A DNA stretch of 64,000 bases, from contig JACGWO010000011.1 of assembly GCA_034509735.1 (NCBI GenBank), positions 14,169,866-14,233,865 of the forward strand, in the 5' to 3' direction. The translations under genes were made by a program, and so were the position numbers. Position 1 is the first letter of the stretch, and each line of letters starts with the position of its first letter. This DNA is from Sesamum alatum. Lineage: Eukaryota > Streptophyta > Magnoliopsida > Lamiales > Pedaliaceae. Below the pieces are notes generated by a model. That model saw nothing but the letters and a program-made list of their open reading frames with translations, searched no databases and had not been told where the DNA came from. Positions 1 to 13,810 of the stretch are shown here, piece after piece.

Positions 1-2683
1 ACCTGCTTCTAATCGTGAATCATGAATGAGCTCAATTACACATACCTATCACGCATTAAATTTTAATAACATTCACAGAAAATTATATTATAAAATTAGT
101 TATAGAAAAAATAAAATTCTATAAGAAAAATATTTAAGAGTCTTAATTGCTCTAAACTACTTAGAGAATGAATAACATATTTAACTAAAAAAAATTAATA
201 TGTTAAATAATATTTCAACACAATTACTTTGCTAGAAGAATCTTAATTATATTAAGAAAGTTTTAATTTACTATAAATAAACTACACATGAATAATATAT
301 AAAATACTGATCTAAACTTAAATATATATATATATATATAAAATAATGAATAAATATAAAAAATTAATTTACAAATTAAAATTGATATTGCTTGTGAAAA
401 TTCAACTATTGAGTGAATTTCTTAGTACTTGATTTTTTTAGTATTAGATAATTTTGAATACTTTACTTTTACATCTATTGTTTGTTTATTAATTAATAGA
501 ATAAAAGTATTACAACAACAAATGTGACATAAAAATTAAGTTGTAACATAATATATTATTGAATCAGAAATAGATTATACCAATCGGTGCATATGAAAAT
601 AAAGAATAAGAAGTTAAACTAAAAACATATAGAATTAAAAGTTGCAATATAAAGGAAAAAAATAAAATTTTATACAATAATATGTCAAAATTTAGAAAAT
701 AATAAAGCATGTAAATAATACTTTAACAATATCTAAAAGTTGACACTGAAATATAATTAACATTAGGATCTTACAATACAAAATATTGGTAATATTGTCT
801 AATTCAATTATATTTTTATAATAATTATCAATAAATAATTAGTTTGTAATCATTTAGTATCAATAAATTAAAAATTAACGACATTCAAAATATAGTAAAA
901 GAAAACATATTACATACACAAACATAATATAGCAAAATCAAACAATAGCAAAGAGACACAACAAAACCTACGTATAAAAATCGATAAATTTTATTAAAAT
1001 GAAATTTCTTCTAAAATGGAATAATGAATAAGTATCAAAATTTAATTACAAATAAAAATTATCAATCTGATTAAATTAGAAGTGCTATTGAAAATTCAAA
1101 AAAGAGCAAACTAATTGATTTTATTTCAATATTAATATGCTAAAAACATCATGTCCCCCTCCCCCTGCACCCCCAAGACATTGACATTGAAGAAGAGTAT
1201 AAATAGTTTTGTAATAAATAATTTAATTTAAAACCTTAGCTTATTGAGTAGCAAATTAACTAACATAATTGTAGGTCCTAACGAGACATATATAACTATT
1301 TTTATGCTTTAAAAGGTGCATAAAAATTATAACATTTGGTCCTCTTGTATTATTATACACTTAACACTACCCACATGACATTTTCTTTTGAATATCCAGA
1401 GGGAAAGGTGTTATGAAACCAAAATTACTACTTTTTAATATTTACGGGACCGAAAATGAGAATCCCAAAATCAATGGACCAAATTAAAATAGAAAGGACC
1501 TAAGTTATGGACTGAAAAATGCTATTTTCACTTATGAAATACGAAATGTCAAATGGTGAGTAAACATTAACACAATAACAATTAAAAGTATAAAATTTTG
1601 AAATAATTATATACTAACACATTAGTACAATTAAATTTTCATACTAAGAAAATTAATAAATTTTGAGAATAAACTTAGTACAATAAAATAATAAATAAAA
1701 ACTAAGTTAATCATGTTGAAATTAAAAAAAATTATGATAAATAAATAAGCCAATGAGATTAATATATTTTTCCAATAATAAATTTATAAAAATAACTTAA
1801 AAGTTTAGAAAGCATGAGTACTAAAGAGAATAAAAATTGATATATGAATGAAATATTATTAAATTGAAATTGCTTATGAAAATTCAACTATTGAAGGAAT
1901 CTCTTAGCACTTGATTTTTTAGTATTCGATAATCTTGAATGTTTTACTTTTACATCTATTGTTTCTTATATAAAGTTGAAAAATAAAATTTTACACAATA
2001 TTATTTCAAAATTTAGAAGCTAATAAAGCATATAAATAATGCTTTGACAATATAAAAATATTGATACTGAAATATGATTAACATACATTATAGGATCTTA
2101 CAATACAATTATTGGTACTATGGTCCAATTTGATTATAGTTTGATAACAATAGTCAATACATAATTAGTTTGTAATAGTGTCTATAAATTCAAAATAAAT
2201 GACAATCAAATATGGTAGTAAAAGAAAACATACAACACACGCATACAAAATGTCACAAAAAATAAAATAAAATTAAACAACAGAAAATAGGCATAATAAA
2301 ACCTACAAATAAAATTGACTAATAATTTTTATTTTAATATTAATTTTTTGAATATCATTATTTTATATTTTCATATTAATTGGTTTGACACATAATAATT
2401 AAATAATCATTAGTGAATATACGAAATACAAAATTTTAATTTTGGGGAATATCTTTTTATTCAATAATACCAATTAAATTTAGAAAGTGAATTACAAATA
2501 ATAGAATTGAATAGTTTCCTTATCAATTTTAATAATTATTATCAATTTGTTTGAAAATATAATTGTATAATACTAATATTTCAATAAAAAGAATATGAAT
2601 AATATCATGAACTTAACATAAATGATATATTTACTTTTAAAAACATATTTGTGCACGTGCATCGCACGTTATGCTTTTTCTAG
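1..2683 (+). mobile_element. Non-autonomous Helitron, 5' end cut by window
   Basis: The right end has the Helitron signature: a 6-bp stem (ACGTGC at 2655-2660, GCACGT at 2664-2669, loop ATC), then 10 bases, then the terminal CTAG at 2680-2683 followed by T, the expected half of an A^T target. No Rep/helicase ORF is present, so the element depends on another copy for movement. The body is AT-rich. Bases 381-990 and 1861-2320 are similar to each other, so the element contains an internal duplication with a gap in the second block. A short TA tract lies near 325-341. The same sequence occurs in reverse at 56547-59473; by comparison about 210 bases of the 5' end lie outside the window. Confidence 0.85.
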
Positions 2684-2884
2684 TTTATTAAAATAATAAT
2701 AAATTATGGTATTGAACCTAAACTATGTGAGTATATGGTCTACTTTTCATAGTTGTATTTTTTTTTTTTTTTTTGTTATTTTGATATGTTTGTTGATTTA
2801 GAATATTGATGTTATTGAGTTAGTACTTGAATTTTGAATGTAATGGATGATGTAAAAATGAACCAAATTTTATTTTTTGTTTTA

Positions 2885-3812
2885 GAAAAAGAGAAAAAAA
2901 ATTGCATTTTTTGTACTATAATTTAGGTTAGTTTGCAATATTGGTACCATATTTTTCAATATAGCTTAAAATGGTACAAAAAAATAGGGTATGTTTACAT
3001 TTTTGATACTGTTGTTAAATTCTAAGAGCAAGGCAACGTGCGTCGCATGTGGCCATTAAGTCATGCAGCAAGAATAGGTAAAAGTGAACATGTCAACTAT
3101 GCATACCATGAAGATATGGTCCTTGTACCGCCTAACCTCCACCAAAATCTAGGTGAACCTCCAATGAAGGGGTTAATTGGGGTTGGTTGATTAATGGTGA
3201 TAAATTAATCTAGTGCAAATGAATTGCCAAATTAATTCATAAGTGATACAAGCATAAGTCTAGGTGAAGTTGAACCTAAAAGGTCGCACACAAATTCTCA
3301 ATGTTGCATTTGGAATGGAAGATTTGAAATGATGGATTTCAAATCCTTTGAATGTGTTTGGATCATTCTATATTTAAAGGATTTAAAATAATCTAATTTA
3401 ATATTGAATTATGTTTTGTCGAATATTGATGAATTTCAAATGGCTCATTTGAAACACTTTCTCCAAATTCTTCCATAAAATTCAAATCCATCAATCCAAA
3501 TGAACTCTGACAGAATTGGAGAATATGGCACCAATACTATAAGGTATCATAAATTGTGATACCAATATTACCAAGTACCTAAATTATGGTACCAAAAATG
3601 AATATTCTTTTTTTTTGCCCTTTCATTGCTGCATGACTTAACAATCATGTGCAACACACGTGGCCTTACTGTTAGAAATCTAACGCCAATATAAAAAATG
3701 TAAACAATGCATATTTTTTTTAGCATTTTCAAGTTATTTCAAAAAGTACAGTACTAATATTGCAAAGTATCCTAAATTACGATACAAAAAATTACAATTT
3801 TCTAAAAAAAAA
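2885..3812. repeat. Fold-back (inverted-repeat) element
   Basis: Two arms of about 185 bp (near 2890-3075 and 3620-3805) are reverse complements with scattered mismatches. Shared blocks include ATTTAGG next to TTTGCAATATT, and AAGTCATGCAGCAA at 3059-3072 with its complement near 3626-3639. There is no ORF. The spacer contains a second imperfect palindrome (about 3296-3512) rich in ATTTCAAAT words. This fits a MITE or a MULE-type non-autonomous element; no target duplication could be fixed. Confidence 0.65.
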
Positions 3813-4286
3813 GTCTTTTTTCAATGTTATAGCTTCATATTTTTTCTTTTTCTTTTTAACAACGTCATATTTTTTTTTTCATTATTATTATTTAGTGAAA
3901 TTTTATGTTGGTTATTAGTAATTTCCAATTTTGTTATCAAATGAAAATTTAATATGGAGAATTCCTGCTTTAACAATAAATTTAGAAATAAAGAAATTCG
4001 TCAAAGAATCGCTCCGCCCTTTCTGGTGGTGGAATAAAATGATGGGAGTTGATGTTCAATTCAGTTATTCGTTTGAAGTCCGTTAAAGTCGCAGTAGTTT
4101 TTTGGTTTGCCACCTGTCATGTGGTAGCTCTCCAGTAAACCTACTCCCGTGCGCCCAGCCATTTAAATTACTAACTCAACCTTGTTATTAACGTTTGAAT
4201 TTCGTACCGTTTTCCTCGTAGCCGTTAAAACCCTCCCCCCACCCTTAACTACCATACCGCTAGGGCTGCTCTCTCTCACACTCAGA
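3813..4286 (+). promoter_or_regulatory. Upstream region of BIO3-BIO1
   Basis: This stretch between the fold-back repeat and the first ATG has no ORF of its own. Base composition changes from AT-rich to mixed near 4010. The last 100 bases before the ATG are pyrimidine-rich with CTCTCTC runs, as in many plant 5' UTRs. No convincing TATA box was found, so this may be a TATA-less promoter. Confidence 0.35.
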
Positions 4287-7200
4287 ATGTCCCCCGCGAC
4301 AGCTCTCATCTCCGCTTCATTTTGCCGCCGCGTACTCAAACAATCCTATTTTCTTCACCGCCGCCGCCTCCACTCGGTGATAGAGTACCCCCTCACGCAC
4401 CCAATTTATACAATTTGGGCTTCCAACACCTCCCTCGGCAAAACCCTCGTCTCTGCTGGGCTCTCAATCTCGTTTCTCTCATCATCGTCAGCTCCGTCTC
4501 CTAGAAAGAGATTTGTTTATGTTAAGCCAATTCAGACTGGGTTTCCTGATGATTCCGATTCGCGCTTCGTTTACAGAAAATTCTCAGAGTATTTCACTTA
4601 CAACCCGCTGCCATTCTCGGTATTTGCGTCAAATTCTGTTTTAAAAGCTTCTAGTCCGGCTGCAAATGCAGTTTTGAGGAATAGGATGGCAGGTGGTAGC
4701 TCAAGGACTGAAGCTTTCGGGGCTGAGGTTGTTGAAAAAGGTGGAAACTTTGGTGGTGGATTAGAGAATGTTCATTGTTATGAAGAGAGGAAATTGCGGG
4801 GGAGTGAGAGTAATGAAACTGAATTGTTTCCGGCATCTCAGATTGTTTGTAAGACGATGTATGCATGGAAAGAGGCCGTGTCGCCCCATTTAGCTGCTGA
4901 GAGGGAAGAAGCAATGGTTGGGGACTCAGAGGTCTTGCACATGCTGAAAAGATGTTTAGGAAATGGTTTGATCGGGCCATCCTGTGACACAGAAGAATTG
5001 GAGGTTATGTGTGTGATTGAGACTGCTGGTGGAGTAGCCAGTCCTGGGCCATCTGGATCTCTTCAGTGCGACTTATACCGGTGCGTCTTAATTTTGTTTA
5101 CTCACCTTTAGCATGTGACAGAATTGCATTTTCCTGCTGGATTTAGAGACCAAGGCGCCTTTGAAAGTGAGGTGATTTATTGATATACCAAACAACAGAG
5201 TAAGAACCTATGAACGAGGAATGAAAGACATAAAGTGCTGCATAAATTCTAAATATGGACATTTTTAGAGTTTTACTCTTTAGTGGAGCGGCATATTACC
5301 GGCTCTGGAATATTGATCAATCTTTACATTAGTCTCTCTTCTTCCAAAAGTATTGGATGAAGGTGTGATGTTAGTCTGGTGTTGATAGCTTATGTGAAAT
5401 TGATCTGGAAGAATTATAGTCGAAGCCTTCATTTGTGAATCGGGCATGCATGTCATCATTAGTTGCTTTATATTGATGTTCTCTCACTTTGCCTTCAAGT
5501 TTTGATATTTCTGGTTTGTTCTTGTAGCCCTTTCCGCCTGCCAGCTATTCTTGTGGGGGATGGACGATTAGGTGGTATTTCGGGAACTATATCTGCGTAT
5601 GAAAGTCTAAAGCTACGAGGATATGATGTTGCTGCCGTTATTTTTGAAGATCATGGTCTTGTGAATGAGGTGCCGTTACTATCATATTTCCGAAATAGGT
5701 AACAAATTTCTTTACATCCGCTGATCTTCTTTCAAAAATTTCCAGTCAGTTATTGAGAGGTTGCAAGTTCAAACAGTATCTGAGCTTGTCTGCAGTTGTC
5801 TGGTAGTTAATGAGAGTGTTGAGTTTTCATATCTTATCTATTTTGTTTGCAAGAGAAACCAACAAAAGTATTTCTGGCCTTTCCTAGGGTGCCTGTATTC
5901 GTGCTTCCATCTATTCCAACGGACATGTCAGATGACCTGATGTCCTGGTTTGACAAGTCTCAGATGATTTTCAGTTCTCTCAAGGAAATAATGCTTTCAG
6001 ATTTTCAGAAAAGAATGCTGAGATTACATGACATGCCAAAGAAAGCATGTGATATTTTCTGGTGGCCGTTCACTCAGCACAAGCTTGTACCTGAAGAAAA
6101 AGTTACGGTTATAGATTCACGCTGTGGAGAGAACTTTGCTGTTCACAAGGTTGGCATTAATTTTAAAGGAGTTATGCCATATTTCTTAAATAGATTCTTT
6201 TGTATTCTTAGCAGAGATGTTGCTCAATGGTGTTTATGAAGATTTCTTCTGCAAAGTTATATTTTAATTATTATCACCAAAAAACATTGTTCTGTTTCAT
6301 TTGTAACCTTCGTGTTAGTTCATTAAAATGCTGCATATATTTTGAACAAATTTAGGCTTACTGTGTCTCATGCATTGATTTGTTTCAGAGTTGCAATTGG
6401 ATATCTCAACAATTTGATGCTTGTGCAAGTTGGTGGACGCAGGGCCCTGATGCTAACTTGCAGGTCGGTCTTTTTATATCTGTATATGTCTTATCCATTA
6501 CTTATGCTGGATATCTTACAACCATAACACCTTCCTCTGAGCTGAAATTGAGAAATCATTTTTGATTGTCTGATATCACAAAGATTGAGATCTCAGCCCA
6601 AGAATTTGTGCTTTGCATGTAATGCTCATGGTTACATTTCCTTCTGTTGACATAGAGGCTTCGGCATTGCACTTCTTTCCCTGATGTTGGGGACGGATAT
6701 CTATTTTATTATCAGATTCTCAGGGGATAACTAAATGGAAAAGTGTTCATTCATACTCTTTTATCAATGTAGAAGGGTCAGTCTTTGTCAGAGGTTTTTT
6801 TACTTTTAAATGGGGGGTTCTGGGGAAAAAAAAAAAGAAAAAACACTGGCCGTCCAATCATGTATCTCACAACTATGTGGGTTGAGTATAGCTACTGCCT
6901 TGCTTGGTGCATGTCAAGAAGTGCTAGTTTATTATTTTAATTTGTCGTAGCTGGGGGTGGGGGTGTTAGTCTGGAGAGAGGGAGAAAGTTAATTGATTTG
7001 GAAGAAAATGCACAAATACGTTGACACAAGCTAACTAGTGCATAGTGTTTCTGTAAATCCCATGTCATGAAGTACATAAGTTCTCTTCTGAAAGTTTTTG
7101 GAATAATCTTGTTTTATTTGTCTCAGAAACATTCTGAATGTCATATTTTGGTGGCATTTCTATGAGTTACATACAGCTGTTTTCTTTAGGCGGTTACAGA

Positions 7201-10200
7201 TTGAACTTGCTAGAGACATGGCCTACACTGCTGCAAGATATGGACATGTAATGTTTCCGGAGAATGTTTATGAGCCTGCTCTAGAATTAGCTGAAATTTT
7301 GCTTGAAGGCGTGGGAAACGGCAAGTTTACAGTTTTTCTTTCACTTGTTTCTTTGATAAGAATACAATAGGCTGATCTTTTTAGTTTCTTTTTTATATAT
7401 ATGAAACAACTTGGTTATATTTCTGCAAGGATTTACCTTTGATTTCCATCCCCATTGTTGGTGATGCATTTCGCAATACCAGTGCTCTGGAAGAAATAAC
7501 CACAAGCATGAACTACATTTTTGGTGAACATAACTAATGATCTGAAAATGAGAAATCTATTGTACGTAGTAGGGTTATGAAACTTTTTAAGGCTGTTGGA
7601 TGTGCTGGAGCAGAATGTCGTCATTTCTCTAAATCGATGACAGACAAGGAAACAGAGGCGGACTTGTTTTCTTAACAGGATTTTGATATATTTTGCCTTT
7701 TTTTTAATTGTTTTCTGATCTTAGTTGTATCAATGTATTTGTATCCGTGCAAAATGTTAAATCTTTCGTCTTTCATCTTCTAATAACATCTATGGAGATG
7801 AATTACTTCTATCAATGCATTCCGTAAAAACACGACTTTCATCCCTATGTTACAGGAATAAAAAAAATTAGAAAAAATATGAGATAAGATAAGTGACCTA
7901 GTGAGATCTATATTTCACACTTCTTGTCAGGAACTCGAACATTCAACAGCCTGAGAAATCTGTCTTGATAATTTGAAGGCTTCCTTTTTCCTTTACTAGG
8001 ATCAGCATTCTCTTAGCTTCTCTCTGTTCCTCTCAACAGTAGATCCTTTATCCGCAACTTATCTTATCCTTTGCCTTAATAATTAAGAATGACCACAGAA
8101 TTTGGAGAATTTAACAAAATAAACCTTCTTCATCTATGAGTTGTCTGAGGCAGTTGACTATTTATGATCTTTGTCTAAATACGCCTGTTTCGGTTTGGTG
8201 ATTTATCTATCTTTTATCTTGACTTACTGACTCTCATGAAGATTTACAGTAGATTGTTGCTTTTACCACATATATGTTCAAACATATTAATAAGTCTCCT
8301 AGGTTCTTTGCTTATCAGACAGTCAAAATCACAGCTAGGTAGCTCTTTCTTAGTGAGGTTTGAAGCTTCCGATCTCAAACGACTCCTACACTGCACAGAT
8401 AATCATTATGCTCAGTTTTATTTCTATTTGTATGAACATGCATGCGTATTTGCTTTGTGTCTTTCACTTCAATCTGTCATTTTACTGTTGTAAGAAAGTT
8501 TGGTGTTAATTACTTTGTGAAGGACAGAGATGACAATTTTATTGGAAAGTGCTCTAGTTATCACCATAGCTCTTGATATGCATACATAGAATGGTCCTTG
8601 GCTTTGCTGATTAACTGATACATTGGACTTGGAGTTCTGCATTTGAACATGTTATAGAAAATGACAACTTGGTTTATTAGTTATGCTCTTCATCGGGCTC
8701 ACATAACAGTTGTTTTCTTATTCATATGTGGCTGATTTATGGTTCTATATTGTGAAGTTATGGGTCTGCTGAAGCAATTTTGTGTTCATTTCTGCTAAAA
8801 TAACTGTTCCGTTCCAGGATGGGCTTCCCGAGTGTACTTCTCTGATAATGGATCTACAGCAGTAGAAATTGCTCTCAAAATGGCATTTCGGAAGTTCTTG
8901 TCCGATAATAAAGTGCTATTGGACCTTGTGAATGCTGATGTGAATGGAAGATGCATGGATCTCAAAGTGAGTACAACTACCCAGATTGAAAACTGATATT
9001 GCTTAGTTTGATGCAATCTCTCTCCGCTCTTCCTGCTCCACCCCTCCATGAGGATGAAAAAAACTCTTTTACAATACTTTTCCTAAGATTTGCATTTATT
9101 CTCTCTCGTTTATCCATTAGTGGTGCCATCGGAGTGTGGGCCAATGTTAGAGCTTCTCTTTTAAGGTCGTTGTGCTCGGATTCTTCAATGAGTGCATGAC
9201 GCAAATATTGAAACACCACCTATTTTCAATTACATCCTCTCTCATGACCTTATTTGGCGCTAATCCAGAGCTTATGTTTTCTTTGGATTAGGTTTTAGCT
9301 CTTCAGGGATCTTATCATGGTGATACATTAGGTGCTATGGAAGCTCAGGCACCTTCACCTTATACTGGCTTTCTTCAGCAACCCTGGTATGTTTTTTCCA
9401 ATAAAAGCATGCATATGGGTTCTCTTTTAGCGCAAATAAATTTCCTGTTTGCTATGGTGATCTTTTCCATTTAAGTTATGATGTGTATGAAGGACAAATT
9501 GTTGAAGAAACTTGGTGGAATCTTTTGTAATATTAGATTATGAAATTCCACAGGTACAGGGGAAGAGGTCACTTTCTAGATCCACCAACAGTTTCCATGT
9601 CTGATGGTATTTGGGAGGTTTCTCTCCCTCAGAAGATGCAATCTGAGAAATCAGGACATGAATGTCTGTGTAAGTGAAGTATTTCACTCTGCTTTCACCA
9701 AGTTTATCATTTTCGGAAGTTCTATATTGTTTAATATTTTCTTCTAGATAATGGTTGGTATGTATTGTAGCTTTCAGTTCACGTGATGAAATTTTCAAGA
9801 GGAGCCGAGATGGGTCAGATCTTGCTAGCCTGTATGCTTCCTTAATATTACAAGAGTTGCTTACACTGTCAGATTCTAATGGTCTTTCCCACATTGGAGC
9901 ATTAATTATTGAGCCAGGCAAGAATGCTTTTGAATTTCTGTTATTCGTTTTCGGATCTTTGCAAGTTTGATTAAGTTCTTTTATCTCCTTGGGCTCAAGG
10001 TAATTGGAGTATCTTAGAAGCACAGGAAAATCCAGGTAGTAGGATGCGAAACCAATTCCCTTAGAAGGTTGTATGGAGTGCTTCAGTTTGACTTGAATTA
10101 GTATTTAGTTCTCAGTGGTATACTTACGAAAACCACAAAAAGCAAATTTTATATGAGTTTTAGATATATGTTGCTTAAGCTATAAGTTCTTTCAACAGAA

Positions 10201-12374
10201 CCACAGGATTTTTTCCTGTCAGAAACCAAGTTTCTGACTTCTGCCTTATTTTCATTTAGAATTTAGCTGATGTTTGAGTGAGTACTATGGATCCATTAGA
10301 TTTATGAGTCAGCTGAGAGATGCGCAAGGGTATGAGAAAAATAGTTTGTCTTTTCACATGAGTTCTGTGTTAATACAGCGTGATGGCTTTGACATGTTGG
10401 AGTCATTATGGGTGTTTCATCATCCTATAGGAAGCAAGGAAATGTTATATGATTTTAATTGCAATAAATTACAGTGATACAGGGTGCTGGTGGAATGCAA
10501 ATGATTGATCCACTGTATCAGCGTATACTTGTTAGAGAATGCAAATATCGAAAAATTCCTGTTATATTTGATGAGGTTTTCACAGGATTCTGGCGTCTTG
10601 GAAGAGAGGTTAGTTGGTCATAACTTCAATTGTGCCATCACTTTACTTTTATTCTTGCAGTTATTTAATCAGATATTCATGCAGTCCGCAGCAGAAATGC
10701 TCTACTGTCAGCCGGATATTTCCTGTTTTGCAAAGCTGATGACTGGTGGCATCATACCCTTGGCTGTTACATTAGCATCAGATGCTGTTTTTGAAGCATT
10801 TACAGGAGATTCTAAGGTGAAAAATACGTGTCTTAAAAGAAGATAAATTGGCAATACAGGGTTTTTCTAGTTCAATAAAATCGGAATGTGCAAGAGGAAA
10901 TCTATTTCTTCTTAAGAATCAATAAGATATGAGCAGAGTGCAATAGCAAATTCTTTTGAGTTATTAATTTGTAGATGATGAGTAAATTGGTGTCTGCCCT
11001 TGATTTTCATTGGAGTCATAATACTATCTTCTTTTCCTCTTAATGCTGGCTTTTAATAGTTCAGCTCTCCTCCGGAGCAATTAAGATTTTAAGATAGCTT
11101 TAGAACCACACTGACTCACACATAGGTCTGCCAGATTTAATTTACGGATGCTTACCATTCCCGGTACTTTTCACAACTGGATCATGTTTCATGCTTAAAG
11201 CTGGAAAGCTGATCTCTCTCCTTTGCGATTTCAGCTTAAGGCTCTTTTGCACGGGCACTCGTACTCAGCACATGCCATGGGGTGTGCGGCTGCTGTTAAG
11301 TCTGTGAAATGGTTCAACGACTCTAACACAAACATGAATTTGATATCTGAATCAAGATCTCTTCAGGAGGTATATTTCTTTTTTGCAATCATCTAATATT
11401 ATTGTACTTCTTCATATTTGGTCCTCATCTAATATGAAGATCACTAGCAAGTTACCTATTTGTTATCAGTAGTAAGAAGATAGCAGCTTCTATCTTATTT
11501 TCGTTGACTGAAATATATCTTTTATGATGTTTGCAGTTGTGGGACGCAGAGCTAGTATCCCAGATCTCATTACTTCCAGCAGTCCACAGAGTGGTGGCAC
11601 TGGGAACTCTCTGTGCCATCGAACTTCAAGCTGAAGGCTGTAATGCGGGGTAATCATTTCTCGACTTCCACTGCTCTATTTCATAATTTTTACCAAGTTT
11701 TTTCAAAATTCCGACATCATTGCCCTGTCCAAATGAGTTAGTTTATCTTCCTCTTGCACCGTTGGAGAAAAGCAGCAAGCAAAAGTAATTAGTTAATGAA
11801 ATTGTATTTTATATTGAACTGTAACGTTAAATGAAATTATTTTATATTGAACTGTAACGTTACATCAATATATTTTCAATCAGAATACATATATACAAAC
11901 ATGTTTTCAAAAACTCAAAATTGAAAATGAAAACATAAACGAAGTTATTCGTGTCAAATATTGATGCCGGCGGTTTAGCTTATTCACATACCTATTGCAG
12001 ATTACATCTGCAATTATACTAATCCCACCAATAACCTATTCTGATCCTAAATATTTGGATTTGCTTCTTACCAGCATTTGAATTTTTCTTTCTTCGATGT
12101 TCAGTGCAAATGTATTTATGTCACCTTCTTCTGGTAGTCACAGTCACTCATCTTTTATTAACAATGTTAAAACTTTTGAATGTAATAATTCAGGTATGCT
12201 TCAATGTATGCAAGTTCTCTACTGAAAAAACTTAGAGAAGATGGCATCTACATGAGGCCACTGGGAAATGTCATTTACCTGATGTGTGGCCCCTGCACTT
12301 CTCCAGACATCTGCCGCCGCCTTCTGGAGAAAGTTTATGACAGAATCCAAGAATTTTGGGCAGCAGAAAGATGA
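4287..12374 (+). CDS. BIO3-BIO1: Bifunctional dethiobiotin synthetase / diaminopelargonate aminotransferase
   Basis: This enzyme makes dethiobiotin from KAPA (7-keto-8-aminopelargonate) in two steps of mitochondrial biotin synthesis. Exons: 4287-5080, 5528-5698, 5888-6149, 6389-6463, 7200-7320, 8818-8966, 9292-9386, 9554-9669, 9771-9917, 10475-10608, 10685-10816, 11235-11369, 11537-11649, 12194-12374. They join in frame (2625 nt, 874 aa), close to the usual plant length of somewhat over 800 aa. The Arg/Ser-rich N terminus fits a mitochondrial targeting peptide. The BIO3 P-loop NTSLGKT is near residues 47-53. The aminotransferase half starts near FWWPFTQHKL (379). PLP-site motifs are IFDEVFTGFWRLG in exon 10 and FAKLMTGG in exon 11, with K705 the likely Schiff-base lysine. 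Introns 5 and 9 appear to start with GC. The ATG at 4287 is the first in frame; an upstream in-frame TTG is not a credible start. The gene looks intact. Confidence 0.95.
7321..8817 (+). other. GC-AG intron 5 of BIO3-BIO1
   Basis: The exon ends AACG and the intron begins GCAAGT; the acceptor is CCAG at 8814-8817. Joining here gives the conserved Gly-Trp-Ala-Ser-Arg-Val-Tyr-Phe run expected at this place in the aminotransferase. No nearby GT keeps the frame and this motif. At 1.5 kb it is the longest intron in the gene. GC-AG introns are a known minor class in plants. Confidence 0.8.
9918..10474 (+). other. GC-AG intron 9 of BIO3-BIO1
   Basis: The exon ends with GAGCCAG and the intron begins GCAAGA; the acceptor ACAG ends at 10474. 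The join restores IIEPVIQGAGGM, the conserved PLP-enzyme segment. This is the second GC donor in one gene. Confidence 0.8.
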
Positions 12375-13810
12375 ATCTGCAGTCTTTGCAGCCTGAAAAT
12401 CTTACATTGATTATCATGTCCTGATTATAGACAACATTGGACCACCTAAATGTTCATGCTTGCAAGTATGTTTATGTTATGACCATATTATCATTATTCT
12501 TATTAAGATTTTGTGTTTGATTGAATTACTTTAACCCGATGGATTATTCTTCTAATAACATTACAGGGATATTTGCAACTCCCTATATAATAATATTACG
12601 TCCAGATTTACTTGAACAAGGCAGATTTAAAAGATCACGAAAACGTCACTTTTGAACTGCGACACGCATCCTCTAACCTGACATTGATTAATTGCTACCT
12701 ACACGCTTAATCAAACCCACCAACAATCTGGTCCCTGGCCCCTAGAATAAGGAAAAGACAACAATTTATATATATATATATATATATGGATAAATTACCG
12801 CCATCTTTTATGAATTTTGACATAATTATAAATATTTTTTTGTTATTTGAAAAATTATAAATACTTCCTTGAAGTTTGTATTTAATCAAAGGTTTAAAAT
12901 TAATCATTTTGTCCTTGATTTTTTTTTAAATTGTAGAAAAATTAGTCGAGACAACTTGCATTACTGCTCATCTGTGTAAAAGATTTAAAAAACTTTTTCA
13001 GGATGTATTTGTAATTATATGAATCTCAGGAGACGTAGCTATAATTTACCCTATATATATGTATGAAAAAATACAAACAATCCATGCGATATTATAAACG
13101 AGCAACTTATGAAAAAAAAATATCTCCATGTATTTTTCAAAATGAAGTATATGGATATAAATGATTTTATTTTAAAAAAATATAGAAAGATAAATTATGG
13201 TCAAATTATCTTTTTATGAAGAAATATAGCATCTGCTTGTGATTTTCCAAATAAAATATATGAAATTTATAACTCAATTTTAAAAAATATAGAGAGATAA
13301 ATTATTATAGCTTTTTATAGATAGAGAATTTACTTATTTGTAATAGGGTAAATTACATTGTCACTCCCTGAGGTTAGACTCAATTATATAAATATTTTCT
13401 ATCTTTTGTGAACTTACAGCTACACCCTTTGAGGGGTGTTACTGTAATATTTTTCAAGAAATATTAGTGTAAGTTTTATCTTTGAATAATGGTGTAGTTG
13501 TAATATAATTACAATTTCAAAAAATATAACTATAATTTTAACAAAAATAAAAAATATTTATGTATTTTGGTCTAGTTTCAAAGAATGCCACAGTAATTTA
13601 CCTTTTGTAATATTACATTCTTAATATATATATATATATATAGAGAGAGAGGACAGCACCTTATTTGTCTTGTCAACATTTGGAGCAGAAGCTGTCTATG
13701 TACGTGCCACGTATGAGCCATGCAAGCATTAAATATTATAAAAAACTTATTATATATACACACAGAAATCAAAACTTGAGGTTCATACTCTTGTAATAAA
13801 ATTCAGAGTC
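12375..13810. repeat. AT-rich intergenic DNA with two fold-back repeats
   Basis: The first part is the 3' UTR of BIO3-BIO1. Two MITE-like palindromes follow, at about 12787-13053 and 13350-13612. Both have ends resembling GGTAAATTAC and the reverse complement at the other end. TA microsatellites lie near 12764-12787 and 13625-13642. The region just before 13811 holds a possible TATA stretch (TTATATATACAC, near 13748-13760) that could serve the F-box gene. No gene was seen. Confidence 0.5.

Noticed and set aside
4651..4980. Minus-strand ORF within exon 1 of BIO3-BIO1
   Set aside because: It is a shadow of the real coding strand and has no recognisable motif.
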